A stretch of DNA of 64,000 nucleotides from Isoetes taiwanensis (GCA_021234155.1 JAJEKV010000001.1:19301382-19365381); one strand, 5' to 3'. Counted from the stretch's first letter, positions 11,850 through 21,226 are shown. Numbers and translations: made by a program. The notes: generated from the letters alone by a model not told the origin.

Positions 11850-13023
11850 GATTTGAGACGGTGACTTACATGCTTGAGGTAGACAACGCAACAGAAAAGC
11901 AGAGTGGCACCCATTTTCAACTAGAAACTGACATTCTGTACATGCAGGGCACTTTTACTCATCAAGACTTTGCGGGTCATAAGGGTACAATTTGTGCTGG
12001 TGATTTGCAGGTGCTTTCTTCTGCCTTACAAATGAAGTATTAAAAACCTCAAAATTTATCTGCCTCAGGTCTCCTGTTATTTCCTTTCTTACTCATGTAT
12101 GCAAAGCATAATACACACTGGAAAATGCATGCCGCAGTGTATGTTAAAGGGCAGCTTGGAGCTGCTAAGTGTAAAGGCTTTTCCCAGTCCATAGCTTGGA
12201 GCTGATAAGTATAAAAGCTTAGGTATCACATTTTCACAAACAATCTGGTATTATTCTAATTCTCAACAGAAGACCGCCTGATTATTTTTGGTGATGTATT
12301 TTATAACTTGATAATAAGAACTCCTTTAATTGGTGCCATAGTATACTCAGGTAGTGTCTGAGTATACGGTTAATTTGATGAAACGTCCTTTATTTGCAGT
12401 GGATGACTGCAGGTCGAGGTATTGTGCACTGTGAAATGCCTGCAACAAGTGGAATTCAACGTGGATTACAGTTGTGGGTAAATCTTGCTTCAAAGTATAA
12501 GATGTGAGTATCCTAATTAATAAATTATTGATTGAGTTAAAGATAAAAAGACTCTCATCTCTGAGAACAAAATGTTAACACCAAGGAGCAATGTTTAGGA
12601 TTCTTGATAGTTAACTATCAAGAATTGCAAAAGTCAGATATTTTAGTAGCTGAAAAAGATGGTGTGAAGTTAGCAGTTATTGCAGGGGAGAGTCTTGGTG
12701 TTAAATCTCCTGTATACACTAGGACGCCAACCATGTATCTTGATATAACACTTTCACCAGGAGCCAATTTTCATCAGGCCATTCCAGAGGGATGGAATGC
12801 TTTTATTTACACCTTAGAAGGGGAGGCAGCCTTTGGAACGTCTACCTCACCTGCTGTTGGCTCTCATTATACACTTGTATTGGGAGCAGGAAATGGAGTC
12901 TCTATATGGAATGTTACAAGTAAGTTGAGTCGGTTTGTGCTCATTGCTGGACAGCCCATCAATGGTCCAATATGGACCCTTTGTCATGAATACAAAGGAG
13001 GAGATTTTACAGGCCATGGATGA
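11850..13023 (+). pseudogene. Pirin pseudogene with introns
   Basis: Four exon-like blocks follow GT..AG rules: 11,850-11,878 (FETVTYMLE), 11,948-12,010 (FTHQDFAGHKGTI), 12,400-12,503 (TAGRGIVHCEMPA then RGLQLWVNLASKYK) and about 12,604-13,023 (YQELQKSDI through PINGPIW). Pirins are nuclear two-cupin iron proteins. The first-cupin histidines in HQDFAGH and GIVHCEMPA fit the family. The 5' exons (about 50 residues) are missing, and the last exon begins in the wrong phase behind a 24-bp palindrome, giving an early stop after splicing. It lies wholly within the CACTA-like element, so it is best read as a captured, broken gene. Confidence 0.75.
12601..12624. repeat. Perfect 24-bp palindrome at a pirin exon boundary
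   Basis: TTCTTGATAG, TTAA, CTATCAAGAA reads identically on both strands. Its right half is ordinary pirin coding sequence (TATCAAGAA = YQE). The left half replaces the expected start of the exon, as if copied back from the right half. Confidence 0.8.
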
Positions 13024-13810
13024 CTTTACCAAACATCGTAATGGATTTGAAGGTTCTTAGTTAAACTTTGAACCCTATTGATTTGCCTCTATTGATTTGT
13101 ACTTGCTTATTTGTCAGCTGGGATTTCTACTTCTACATATTGCTATATACCTCGACTGTGAATTTGTGAAATGAAATACTCTGTACTGGAAATGTAATTC
13201 TTTTGCAATGAAGACTTAGCTTTTTATTTGCAAATGAAATTTGATGACGTGAAATTGTGAATCTGGAATTTGAATTCAAAAGCTGGATAAGTTGCTTAGA
13301 ATATAGGTAACCAAATTCACCGGAAAATATAATTACCAGGAATGTTTTACAACTAAATAGTATAACGGGGTATAATATAATGGGGTATTTGTATAACAGG
13401 GTATTACATACAAATGAGGGTATTATATTACAAACAAATGAGGGTATTATATTACAAATGAGGAAATGGGGGATTATAGCCAAACTGGGATTATGACCAA
13501 ACTAAGAAAGGGGGATTATGACCAAACTAAGAAAGGGGGGATTATGCCCAAATGTAATAGGGTATTCTTTTACAAACAAAGAAAGGGGGAATTATGGCAA
13601 AATGTAACAGGGTATTATCGTAGAAATAAGGAAAGGGGGGATTGTGGCCAAATACCCCGATTCTAAAAATCCATTTTATACCCCATTGTTCTACGGAAAA
13701 AGAGGATTCTATAGGCATTTTGGGGGGGTATTTTCTGGGGTATTGGAGCACCCTTTTCGTTGTGATAGACAGCAGTAAACATCAATAATAATCTTTGATA
13801 ATGTATTTAC

Positions 13811-13890
13811 CTATTCAGCTTTGACACGGATGATTCGCGTGCAGTACGTTCAAGGTTATCAGTAATATATCCAACTAACCGGATAACTTG
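13811..13890 (-). pseudogene. LON-type protease pseudogene, upstream exon
   Basis: The minus strand encodes VIRLVGYITD followed by LERTARESSVSKLN and then a GT donor at 13,810. Lon proteins have these two motifs separated by about eight residues that are missing here. In gene order this exon precedes the Lon exon at 10,076-9,970; the CACTA-like element occupies the intron between them. It therefore belongs to the same fragment as the 9,452-10,076 entry. Further upstream Lon exons were not recognised. Confidence 0.6.
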
Positions 13891-14300
13891 CTATGCATTG
13901 AATCAAACCACGGATCCTCTGTTAAATAAGCTCTTTAGAAACAAACGCAAAATCCTTAAACTCTAATGCAAAGTCGTTAATCGCAATGAGTCCTACAAAA
14001 TTAACAATAAAAAAGGAACAAACCTTCAAAGAAAATGTGGAGCCAGGTCCAAGATACAATCAGCCTCCACTTTTTAGTTTTCGATCCCTGCATATGCATA
14101 AATTGGAAGAATCTTCAATATCTATGTCAATGTTCATGCAGAGTTCAACTTCAGCCAAATTCAAAGTCAACTCTAAGCCTCCTCACTGCATTGTCTGAAT
14201 TGTTCTAGCGAACCGCTACACCAACATCCTATCTAGGAGAACAAAGATAGTCTACTTTTGTGGACACTAATTTGTAACAACGATCGATACTGTCAAAATG

Positions 14301-14390
14301 CATGACTCATAAAACTTGTTTGGGACCATTTGATGGAAAAAGTCACATGACTCATATAACTTGTTTGAGACCATTTGATGGAAAAAGGTC
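14301..14390. repeat. 45-bp tandem duplication
   Basis: Two adjacent copies begin CATGACTCAT at 14,301 and 14,346 and continue through ACCATTTGATGGAAAAAG. The repeat lies just downstream of a minus-strand ORF. Confidence 0.8.
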
Positions 14391-14597
14391 AAACAAAGTC
14401 ACATTTTCAATGCAATAACCTACCTCTCCTCCAAGTTGCCTGGCCCAGATTCTATCTCCTTCTACAATCTTCTGGTGAAGGGCAGCAACAGCCTGGCATG
14501 CAGATTTCACAGACGTGTACATAATTGCTGTTGCAGGCAGCATGCATCCATCTTTGGCAAGACCTGCCATATTGAAAGAAAAAACTGAAACCTGCAT
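14352..14597 (-). other. Unrecognised exon-like ORF
   Basis: An 81-residue ORF contains AKDGCMLPATAIMYTSVKSA and QKIVEGDRIWARQLGGEVG, which reads like real protein with conserved-looking glycine and tryptophan positions. I cannot name the family. It lies on the same strand as the Lon and processing-peptidase fragments, so it may be another captured exon. Confidence 0.3.
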
Positions 14598-14681
14598 ACA
14601 CGTATATTGTAATAACTTAACACAAATTATCTAAAATACACCGATATAGCTTTTATATAAAAGAAGCATAAAGAAACCAAC

Positions 14682-14865
14682 TCAGAACTTTACCTCAATC
14701 ATCTCTATTGTGCGGCCTACACTTCCAATATCTCCCACTATATATAATGTCGCATCTGTAGGAAAGTACCAACGTTCATAGAAGGCCTTTATCATGTCAA
14801 GATCTCGCTGTTTGATTTGTTCCTCGTGGCCTTCAACTCTGGTTAGTCTTAGCAATAATGAATTG
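14682..14865 (-). pseudogene. M16 metallopeptidase (stromal processing peptidase-like) exon fragment
   Basis: The translated segment EGHEEQIKQRDLDMI then ERWYFPTDATLYIVGDI matches the pattern of M16 (insulinase-type) peptidases just downstream of the zinc site. It most resembles the chloroplast stromal processing peptidase, which removes transit peptides. The HXXEH zinc motif is not included and only about 55 residues are recognisable. A GTAAAG sequence at the 3' edge could be a donor. A one-exon genomic fragment that cannot be functional. Confidence 0.6.
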
Positions 14866-15113
14866 AATCTGTCTATTATGGAAAACATAATAATAAACAC
14901 TGTACTCTTTCAGATTTAATGAACCTTTCAGATCTAATGAACCTTTCAGATATTTGAACTGCTTACCACAGCCCATACTACACTTACTTTAGCATTCCAC
15001 TTATCTGCACATGGTGTGTCCTGGGTGTAAATAGTTAGCATCAATCTGTATACCAGCTTTTGTAAAACAATGAACATAGTTTCCACAGTATGGTCACTTA
15101 ACAGTTTAAATCC

Positions 15114-15145
15114 CATTAGGGCGGATTTGGGGTCTGAAAATGGCC
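15114..15145 (+). repeat. Left terminal inverted repeat of the 12.65-kb element
   Basis: Starts CATTAGGGCGGATTTGGGG and ends AAAATGGCC; it pairs with 27,735-27,766 with one mismatch over 32 bases. The flank to its left is the end of the processing-peptidase fragment region. Confidence 0.75.
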
Positions 15146-15397
15146 CTTATCTTGGGTTAAAGATTTCCACGTCAGATTCGCCAGGACCAATCAGGTTTGC
15201 GCCTTTTTTACGAAAGTCAGTATTACTTGGCAGGTAGAAGGATGAGCAGGCTTACTTGGCATCCACATGGCGTATTTTCATAGGGGATGCCTGCGCTTTT
15301 ATTGCAACCATTTTAATGGCCCGTATTTTTCGGGAGTCGCTTCGCCGCCCAAAATAATGGTGACTTTGACCGCCTACTGTCAGCGTCACCAACTCCC

Positions 15398-15841
15398 TTG
15401 TCAAATTTTGGCGCCAAACTTACTGTCTTGTCACTCAGCCTCTACGTGCATCCTCGCCTTCACTCCTCATCGCAATCCATGTCTTACGTAATTTACGTGT
15501 TCTTGCCCCATTTACAGAACTCCCAAGGTCAAGAAGTGGGAGGTTTTGTCTCAATAGGTTCGTGGGTGAGTATCTTTGCCATCAACGAGGGCGAGCATAG
15601 AGTTAAGCGACAAAGGCGATCGGACATGCGGACACATTGGATAGGTAGGATAAAAGAGTTCAAGTTGAATTCTAGCGGTAGGAAAGTGGAAAGTATAACA
15701 ATACGACATGCATATACCCCTTTCGATATGGCCAAAGAGCTAATCTCCACCAAAAACGACTTCCCAAAATTGCCCATAAATGGTAACCACCTTAATCGGA
15801 TCGCCGACGACGCCTTGAAGCTAGGCTGTCCTACTACTTAG
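15398..15841 (+). CDS. Uncharacterised ORF, weakly BAH-like
   Basis: A 147-residue frame whose C-terminal two thirds look protein-like: SWVSIFAINEGEHRVKRQ, then THWIGRIKEFKLNSSG, then VESITIRHAYTPFDMAKEL. The pattern of an opening strand, W-IGRI-E and a later V-I-R-Y-P-D resembles a BAH or related SH3-like chromatin-reading fold, but the match is weak. An acceptor-like TTTACAG at about 15,511-15,517 suggests that the real start may lie in an upstream exon. The gene ends inside the left arm of a hairpin (15,799-15,872). It is the first gene of the 12.65-kb element. Confidence 0.35.
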   Translation: MSNFGAKLTVLSLSLYVHPRLHSSSQSMSYVIYVFLPHLQNSQGQEVGGFVSIGSWVSIFAINEGEHRVKRQRRSDMRTHWIGRIKEFKLNSSGRKVESITIRHAYTPFDMAKELISTKNDFPKLPINGNHLNRIADDALKLGCPTT

Positions 15842-15872
15842 CTGCGTAGAGATAGTTTGGCGTCGTGTGATC
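15799..15872. repeat. Hairpin motif 1 of the 12.65-kb element
   Basis: Left arm GATCGCCGACGACGCC lies inside the 3' end of the preceding ORF; right arm GGCGTCGTGTGATC follows 18 bases after its stop. Imperfect arms, same core as the other copies. Confidence 0.5.
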
Positions 15873-16158
15873 TCCTTATCTTTCATTTCTTTTCGTTGAC
15901 GCGTGTTTACAAACAAATTTATTGTGCGGGTTTATGTTTATCGGGCGTCGTGGATGTCATTCCGGCCGAAAGTATTAGTAGTGTACTTGTGGGTGTATCA
16001 CATAGACATCGGAATTGTCCTTTTCAAGGTATGGATGCCGTGACCTTGCTTGGGGTATAGGCATCCGGTTTTACGGACATGATTATAATGTAAAGGTCGT
16101 GAAACCGAGCTTGAGGCGGTTGAATTGCCCCTTTAAGTGAACTTTGTAAGCCCACGGA

Positions 16159-16371
16159 CTAATGAGAACAATGTAATTGCAATGAAGAAATGCATGGTCG
16201 GCGAGGTGCAAGCGGGAATGTCTGAAAACAGAGGTGAGGATGAGTTTCAAAATCTTCTGCTTGTTTGAGGTATTTGCTAACATATTCGGATGGCGCGGGG
16301 AAGTTGAAAAGCTCCGAAGACATATACGTGCTTTCTCCCCCCTGCCGATTTTGTTCGATTCCACGAATCAT
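16159..16371 (-). other. Unrecognised minus-strand ORF
   Basis: 70 residues starting MIRGIEQNRQGG with ELFNFPAPSEYVSKYLKQAE further in. I do not recognise it. It would be divergent from the next plus-strand ORF at 16,591. It could equally be the shadow of something decayed. Confidence 0.2.
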
Positions 16372-16590
16372 CCGGTCAACTAACAGAGGTCCACGTAGTT
16401 AAGTCCTCCTTTAAGTTCAGATACTTTCTTCCAAAACAATATTTATACGTTAATTGTCAACTAGAGCGAAGGAAACGAGAAAAGAGAGGTCGCACAACTT
16501 TTTGGGAGCGTTTGTGGACCATAACGCATAACACTCGATGCGGTGGATATTCGAGTATGGAGAGGGGAGAAAGTCATTTATACAGCCACC

Positions 16591-16764
16591 ATGGAAAGCG
16601 AATGGCCATTATCAGAGCTAAGAGTGCTAATGGAGACATAAGAGATTGCTGACGACTTCCATTATTTTATTGATGGCATTAGGGTTGGTTACAGGCAAGA
16701 GGGAAATGTAAAGTTTAGTGAGTTCGCGATCAACAAGAAATTGTCTATCGCCCTGGCGCTTTGA
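16591..16764 (+). pseudogene. Small ORF with good start context, internal stop
   Basis: The sequence GCCACCATGG gives an unusually good initiation context. The frame reads MESEWPLSELRVLMET, a TAA stop at 16,639, then EIADDFHYFIDGIRVGYRQE and NVKFSEFAINKKLSIALAL before a final TGA. Read through, it would be about 57 residues. The family is unknown. Confidence 0.3.
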
Positions 16765-16939
16765 ATCTTGGTTTTTATTTGTGTTTTTGTCCAGATGTTT
16801 TTAGGGTTCCGTATTTTGTCCGATATTTTTTTAGGGTTCCGTACAATTATTTAAAAACGTTACCATCATATTTTACTTTAACTTCTGTTTTTTACTATTT
16901 ATCTCTTGCCAGTTGTCTATTTTTGTCGGTGTTAAGTAG

Positions 16940-16947
16940 TATAAAAG
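16940..16947 (+). promoter_or_regulatory. TATA box before the histone H3-like sequence
   Basis: TATAAAAG lies 28 bases before the ATG of the H3-like tail. This is closer than in the coiled-coil genes downstream, so either the leader is very short or translation begins at a later ATG such as 17,084. Confidence 0.4.
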
Positions 16948-16967
16948 CGCCATCCATTTGAGAAGCC

Positions 16968-17791
16968 ATGGCAAGAACTAAGCAAGCCGCAAGGATCCAT
17001 CCGGTGGTGTAAGGCGGTGATTACATTAGTCCGCCTCCTTCATCTCGAATCTGAAGTCTCGATAGAGATTCTCCTCCTCCGACCATGCCTAACGAAGACC
17101 GGAAAAGAGATCCGCATGATGACGGCGGGAGAAGCGGCCTCCGGGAGTAAGTAGGGAGGTGCACTCCGGTTCGGAGACGGGGGATGGAAATGTGAGAGAC
17201 CGGCGAGCAGAATATGACGCCCGGATTAATTATTGGGCAGCGGCTCTTCTTGCTCTTACGCGCTCCTCTGCTCCTCCTGTGGATGCGCCGGAACCTTCAA
17301 ATCAAAGGAGGAGGCCTAGCGCCCGAAAGGGAAACGCGACCAGAGAAATGTGAGGAGGCTGACCAGGAAGAGTCGGCCGAGGAACGACACCGCAAATCTT
17401 TGGGGTGAGGAGATGGCGGAAGAGTCGGCCGAGCAACGAGCTCAAATCTTTGGGGTGGATGAGGGTGGCGGAGCGAAGGCGAAGCGGCATTAAAAGCGCC
17501 AGCGAGATTAAGAAGTATCGAAGAAACGAGATGGTCATTCGCGTCTCCCATTTGCGGGCTCGTGAAAGAGATTCTCGCAAGAGTGTGGTGCGATACATCA
17601 TACCGATTCTGAGGAATTCAAGCAAGCGCCTTAAATGCTCTTCAAATGGCCGGGCGGTTGGTGTCGGTGCATTCGAGGACTTCGCGGCTTGCGGCAATAC
17701 ATGCCAAGCGGGTGGTATCATGCCCAAGGACATGCGCCTCGTCTTACGCATAAGGGATCCGAAAGTACTATGGTCAAAATTTTATGGCTGA
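16968..17791 (+). pseudogene. Histone H3-like pseudogene
   Basis: The ATG at 16,968 opens MARTKQAAR, the H3 tail. The next bases match the codons of the K-S-T-G-G-K segment but are frameshifted. About 430 bp later an H3 core can be followed across frames: ASEIKKYRRNEMVIRV (alpha-N), LVKEI (alpha-1 start), the alpha-2 region, AIHAKRVV (loop 2) and IMPKDMRLVLRIRD (alpha-3). Single-base indels move the frame at about 17,542, 17,560, near 17,650 and near 17,710. The tail-to-core distance is far beyond that of a normal H3, so there is an insertion, a long-tailed variant or two fused copies. Histones package DNA in nucleosomes; this copy is broken. It is embedded in the 12.65-kb element. Confidence 0.65.
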
Positions 17792-17960
17792 ATACAACAA
17801 GAAGAAAGACCCCCGAAAAAAGGCCGTGAAGTGCCTTTGTGTTTTTTTCATATGTATAATATTTCTTAATGTAATGGCTTTATAAGCTTAATCTCTTAGT
17901 CCATTTATTTCTTAGAAGCCTAGCCGCACTTTGTATTTTTTTTTTTTAATGTTATCGTGA

Positions 17961-18030
17961 GGATCACCACGGCCAGCGACAAGCATTGTGCTTTTTTGTT
18001 GCACATAGTAGTCTTGGCGTCGTGTGATCC
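17961..18030. repeat. Hairpin motif 2 of the 12.65-kb element
   Basis: Left GGATCACCACGGCCAGCGAC and right TGGCGTCGTGTGATCC are imperfect inverted copies. It follows the H3-like pseudogene by about 170 bp and precedes the next ORF by about 16 bp. Confidence 0.55.
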
Positions 18031-18045
18031 AACCCTAACCCTAAA

Positions 18046-19110
18046 ATGTGCGGACAAATCTCCCACAGCGGCTGTGTCCCCTTTCATAATCGACAGCGGC
18101 TACTTGAGTTGAAGTGGCGCGCCTTACCGGCTCCTAAACATCTTCTTGCTTTTAAATTAGATTACGCCGCTATGGATTGTTATGTGAAGTTCTTGGAATG
18201 GTATGCATCCGCCCCTCATGACAACGAGGAAGTTCGCGCCGATTGCGATTTATCCGTTCTATTGCAAGGAGTTGGACATCATGATCATGGCAAGCGATGG
18301 CGAGCTTGGATGCTATCGCGAGGTTGCCTTAGCTTTCACCGGACAGCTTGATCTCGGCGCCGACGTCCTTTCTGCGGATGTCCACGGCTCGTGAATTCCA
18401 AAACCAGCTCTAGGAGGCGGCTTCCCATTTGCAAGCGAGGGAAGATGTTTTTCAAGAATCTTTGCGAATAGCGGGCTCCTCCCGGCTGCGTCCTTGTGCT
18501 TAAGAAGGTATCTTATTTCTCTTTGCCGTTTGCATTTGCTAGTTATTGCATTACCTTTCGGCCAAACCGAAGATACACTTGGAAACAATGAAATCTTTAA
18601 GCCAAGGGGTCGAGTTATGTGTGATGATCTTTGACTATGGCGTAGAAATGGAGATAGATCTACAAGAAGAAGAGCAAGAATGTAGGAGTTTTAGCCGGCC
18701 TTGGCCTTGGGTGAACGGAGGAGGGATGATGATACGAAGGTGATGAGGATGGGGATGAGGATGAAAAGAAGTTGTCGACATAGCGCCAATTTTAGTGGAA
18801 GGCAAAGAATACCTATTGCTAAGTGATATCTTGAGGAACCCGTCTTTGTTCTGAATGTGTGCTAGGGAAGACGAGCTTATCAATTACCTTGGCGAATGGG
18901 TAAACTTAGGCCTAGATTTTGAAGAGGATTTGGACAAAGAGATGTTTGAAGTGTCTAATTATACGGCAATGCTATAAAGCTTAAAGAAGCCTATGAGAGG
19001 CTGGAGTCTCGATTTGCTCAAGATGAGGCGAATCTACCAGCGGAAGAAGAATTCCAGTGTCTCAGGTGCAAAGTTGCCAGCGGGGATCTGAGGTTTGGCG
19101 GCCCCCTTGA
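18046..19110 (+). pseudogene. Possible PCNA-like remnant
   Basis: At 18,108 the frame gives LELK and later YAAMD, then 20 residues on RADCDLSV. This matches the spacing in eukaryotic PCNA between AMD and the R-x-D-x-N/D-L-S segment without a gap. A shifted frame then gives LDIMIMASDGEL, like the D-I-I strand with A-D-D-G. Near 19,050 EEFQCLRCKVASGD resembles the start of the second PCNA half (EF-R-C-DLSS-GD). PCNA is the DNA-polymerase sliding clamp. Each piece is short and the frames are broken, so this is a suggestion only. If it is wrong, the region is simply unassigned degenerate coding sequence. Confidence 0.3.
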
Positions 19111-19580
19111 TCAATCGCGGCAAAAGCATAAGCCTCGTAGATGAGGATAAATGTGAAGAAGATAAGCTTGAGGGTTCTTATTTGTGGGAAGTAGATGATT
19201 TTTCTTGCCGACATGCACGGGGACAGGAAAGATTGAAGGACTCTACATTGTTACGATATATCTCAAGATTAGTTAATGGGGAGATAATCGTCTTCGGGAG
19301 AACTTTCAGTCCAAAAGGTGCGAGTTTGTCTATTACATCCGTGCATTATGCATGTTAGGGGAACCATTCCCAATTGGCATCAAACGAAAGGGTGATAGCA
19401 ATTCGGGCGGGATGTTGTGCTACAATATTTTGGCGACCAAGCCGGTCTCTTGAGGCGAGCAATATGTTAAATTTTTTAGGCTGGCGGCTTGACTCACCCA
19501 AGGTTGGAAAAGCTGGGGTCGATAACATGGAAGTCATTGCCTTGTTAGATCGGTCTGTGCCGGGGATTGAAAGAGCATGA
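19095..19580 (+). other. Unassigned ORFs downstream of the PCNA-like remnant
   Basis: Two short plus-strand ORFs (19,095-19,358 and 19,374-19,580) contain LVDEDKCEEDKLEGSYLWEV and RPSRSLEASNMLNFLGWRL. I do not recognise them. They may be the tail of the preceding decayed gene in other frames. A single hairpin half-site, GGCGTCGTGTGAT, follows at 19,751. Confidence 0.2.
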
Positions 19581-19818
19581 AATTGGCAATGAAGCTTGAA
19601 AAATTGGAAGTTATATATTTTCCAACTTGTATCGGTAAAATTATTTATGTCTGATTGTCCTTCCGAAATTCCTAATAAAAATTATTTTATTTGTATTTAT
19701 TCACATCACTTGAAATACATCGGTCGATTTTTACGTCATATCTAGGTTTTGGCGTCGTGTGATATTTATCTCGAAGAAATGAAATATTATTGGAAAAAAC
19801 AATTAATTTATTTATTCC

Positions 19819-19850
19819 TCACACGGCCGCGAGAAGCAACTTCGTGTGAC
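19819..19850. repeat. Hairpin motif 4 of the 12.65-kb element
   Basis: A tight hairpin, TCACACGGCCGCGAGAAG against CTTCGTGTGA. It ends 7 bases before the TATA box of coiled-coil copy 1. An unpaired half-site of the same motif is at 19,751-19,763. Confidence 0.6.
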
Positions 19851-19856
19851 TCATGT

Positions 19857-19865
19857 TATAAATAG
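19857..19865 (+). promoter_or_regulatory. TATA box of coiled-coil copy 1
   Basis: TATAAATAGAAGACC, identical to the element before copy 2, lies 93 bases upstream of the ATG at 19,950. Confidence 0.6.
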
Positions 19866-19949
19866 AAGACCGATGTTCACTCGACCTCCGTCGCCTTCCA
19901 CCTTCTACTCATCTTCTACTTCCGGCTTCCGCCTTCCACCTTACGCTCG

Positions 19950-20349
19950 ATGGCATCATCATCTTCCTCTAGCAAGTGACCACGCCAAGATAGCACTCCC
20001 GGTAGCCCAGAGCTGCCGTGGACATCACCCTTGCGGTGGTGATGAAGCGATTCAAGGAGATCCATGATGAAAACAACCGTCGTCGTCGCCGAGAGAATAT
20101 GGAGGGGTCGACCAGATTAGCCTTCACGAGGGAGGCTGGACGCGGCGACATTGAGCTCATGGAAACATTAGCCATGTACCAAGAGGCGGCGAGCCGCAGG
20201 GGCGAGGCGGTTGAAACTGCTCCACGGTATTTCGCGAGGCCTTAGAAGATATGGAGAAGAAGCTCCGAGCTGCGGAGGAGGATGAGAACATGACCTACGG
20301 CTTCGGTGCGGGACATGAAAATCAGCTAGAGGATCATGAAGATCCCTAG
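19950..20349 (+). pseudogene. Coiled-coil gene copy 1, decayed
   Basis: The ATG opens MASSSSSSK and is stopped at once by TGA. After a frame change the family core appears: ITLAVVMKRFKEIHDENN, then EAASRRGEAVETAPRYFARP, with a further frameshift near 20,230. Leader, core, 3' end (CCCTAGCCRTTGTAT) and following hairpin all match copy 2, so copies 1 and 2 arose by duplication of a unit of roughly 0.8 kb. Copy 1 has since lost its frame. Confidence 0.65.
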
Positions 20350-20448
20350 CCGTTGTATCTATCTATTTTTTGCTTCAAAGAAAAGTTTTCTCTATTTTTT
20401 GCTTCTATCTATCCTCTTGTTCCAATGTATGTTCTGTTTTATTAAAAT

Positions 20449-20513
20449 ATCACACGACGCGAAATGCTTTGCTTGCAATTAGGTAGCAATCAATGGATTT
20501 CGCGTCGTGTGAT
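20449..20513. repeat. Hairpin motif 5 of the 12.65-kb element
   Basis: Perfect 17-bp arms, ATCACACGACGCGAAAT and its reverse complement, with a 31-base loop. It starts 100 bases after the stop of copy 1. The loop is nearly identical to that of the hairpin after copy 2. Confidence 0.85.
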
Positions 20514-20625
20514 CTCCATGCTGTTCTATTTTGCTTCAATGAGAAGTTCTATCTTTAGTTATGTATCAGTAAAATTACTTATGTATAGAAGAAAAGACGT
20601 TAGAAGAAGTAACAGTCCTTTTTCC

Positions 20626-20687
20626 TCACACGACGCGAGAAGTAACGGTCCATTTTCCTGACCAACGGCATCCTTCGCGTCGTGTGA
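20626..20687. repeat. Hairpin motif 6 of the 12.65-kb element
   Basis: Arms TCACACGACGCGA and TTCGCGTCGTGTGA around a loop of about 35 bases. It lies 25 bases upstream of the copy 2 TATA box, so two hairpins stand between copies 1 and 2. Confidence 0.8.
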
Positions 20688-20711
20688 CTCAAGCTACTAC
20701 GAAATCCCTGT

Positions 20712-20720
20712 TATAAATAG
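20712..20720 (+). promoter_or_regulatory. TATA box of coiled-coil copy 2
   Basis: TATAAATAG, 88 bases upstream of the ATG; identical in sequence and nearly identical in position to that of copy 1. Confidence 0.65.
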
Positions 20721-20799
20721 AAGACCTTCTATCTTGCCTTCGACCTCCGATCCTCTTCCGCCTTCTGCTCATCTTCTCCGCCTTCCGCCTTCTCCTCCG

Positions 20800-21141
20800 A
20801 TGGCATCTTCATCCTCCTCCAGCAAGCGACCGCGCCCAGAGCTGCCCGCGAACATCACCCTTGCTGTGGTGATGAAGAGATTTAAGGAAGTTCACGACGA
20901 AAACAGCCGTCTCGTCGCCGAGAAGATGGAGGCGGTGGACAGGTTAGAATTCACGAGGGGGTTGCTGCATGAGGCGGCAACATTAACCAGGTACCGAGAG
21001 GCCAATAGCCGTAGGGTCGAGGCAGTTTTAACTGCACACAATATTTCGCAGGCGCTAGAAGATATGGAGAAGAAGCTTCGAGCTGCGGAGGATGAGAACG
21101 CAGCTTTACGGCTTCAACTACAGGATCATGAAGGTCCCTAG
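20800..21141 (+). CDS. Small coiled-coil protein, family copy 2 (intact)
   Basis: 113 residues. The N-terminus is MASSSSSSKRPRPELP, a serine run followed by a basic KRPRP patch that could act as a nuclear signal. The family signature ITLAVVMKRFKEVHDENSRL follows. The remainder has heptad-like leucine, alanine and glutamate spacing through LEDMEKKLRAAEDENAALRL, so it is likely an extended helix or coiled coil. No enzymatic motif is visible and I do not recognise the family outside this element. The start was chosen because it matches the ATGGCAT context of copy 1 and sits at the same distance from the TATA box as in all four copies. A hairpin follows 86 bases after the stop. Confidence 0.6.
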   Translation: MASSSSSSKRPRPELPANITLAVVMKRFKEVHDENSRLVAEKMEAVDRLEFTRGLLHEAATLTRYREANSRRVEAVLTAHNISQALEDMEKKLRAAEDENAALRLQLQDHEGP

Positions 21142-21226
21142 CCATTGTATATATATTTTTTGTTTCAAAGAAAAATTTGCTCTATTTCTTGCTTCTATCT
21201 GCTCTCTTGTTTTGTTTTATTAAAAG

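Larger units (their letters stand above)
10116..13764. mobile_element. CACTA-like element carrying pirin exons
   Basis: The termini are inverted repeats of roughly 40 bp: left CACAACAAAAAAAGTGCTC, right (reversed) CACAACGAAAAGGGTGCTC. Both continue into an AGAAAATcCCCC-like block. A 3-bp direct repeat ATA flanks the element (10,113-10,115 and 13,765-13,767). Sub-terminal regions (10,130-10,560 and 13,360-13,740) carry many degenerate GGGGTAT/GGGGATT repeats in opposite sense. CACTA elements have 3-bp target duplications, CAC-starting ends and repetitive sub-termini; these ends lack the exact CACTA start. No transposase is seen, so it would be a non-autonomous gene-carrying copy. It lies inside a Lon intron. 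Confidence 0.65.

Noticed and set aside
17297-17751. Minus-strand ORFs of 84 and 149 residues
   Set aside because: They lie opposite the H3-like core, which has clear homology on the plus strand; no independent domain.
18028-18045. Telomere-like CCCTAACCCTAAA
   Set aside because: Only two units; common by chance in plant DNA and not extended.
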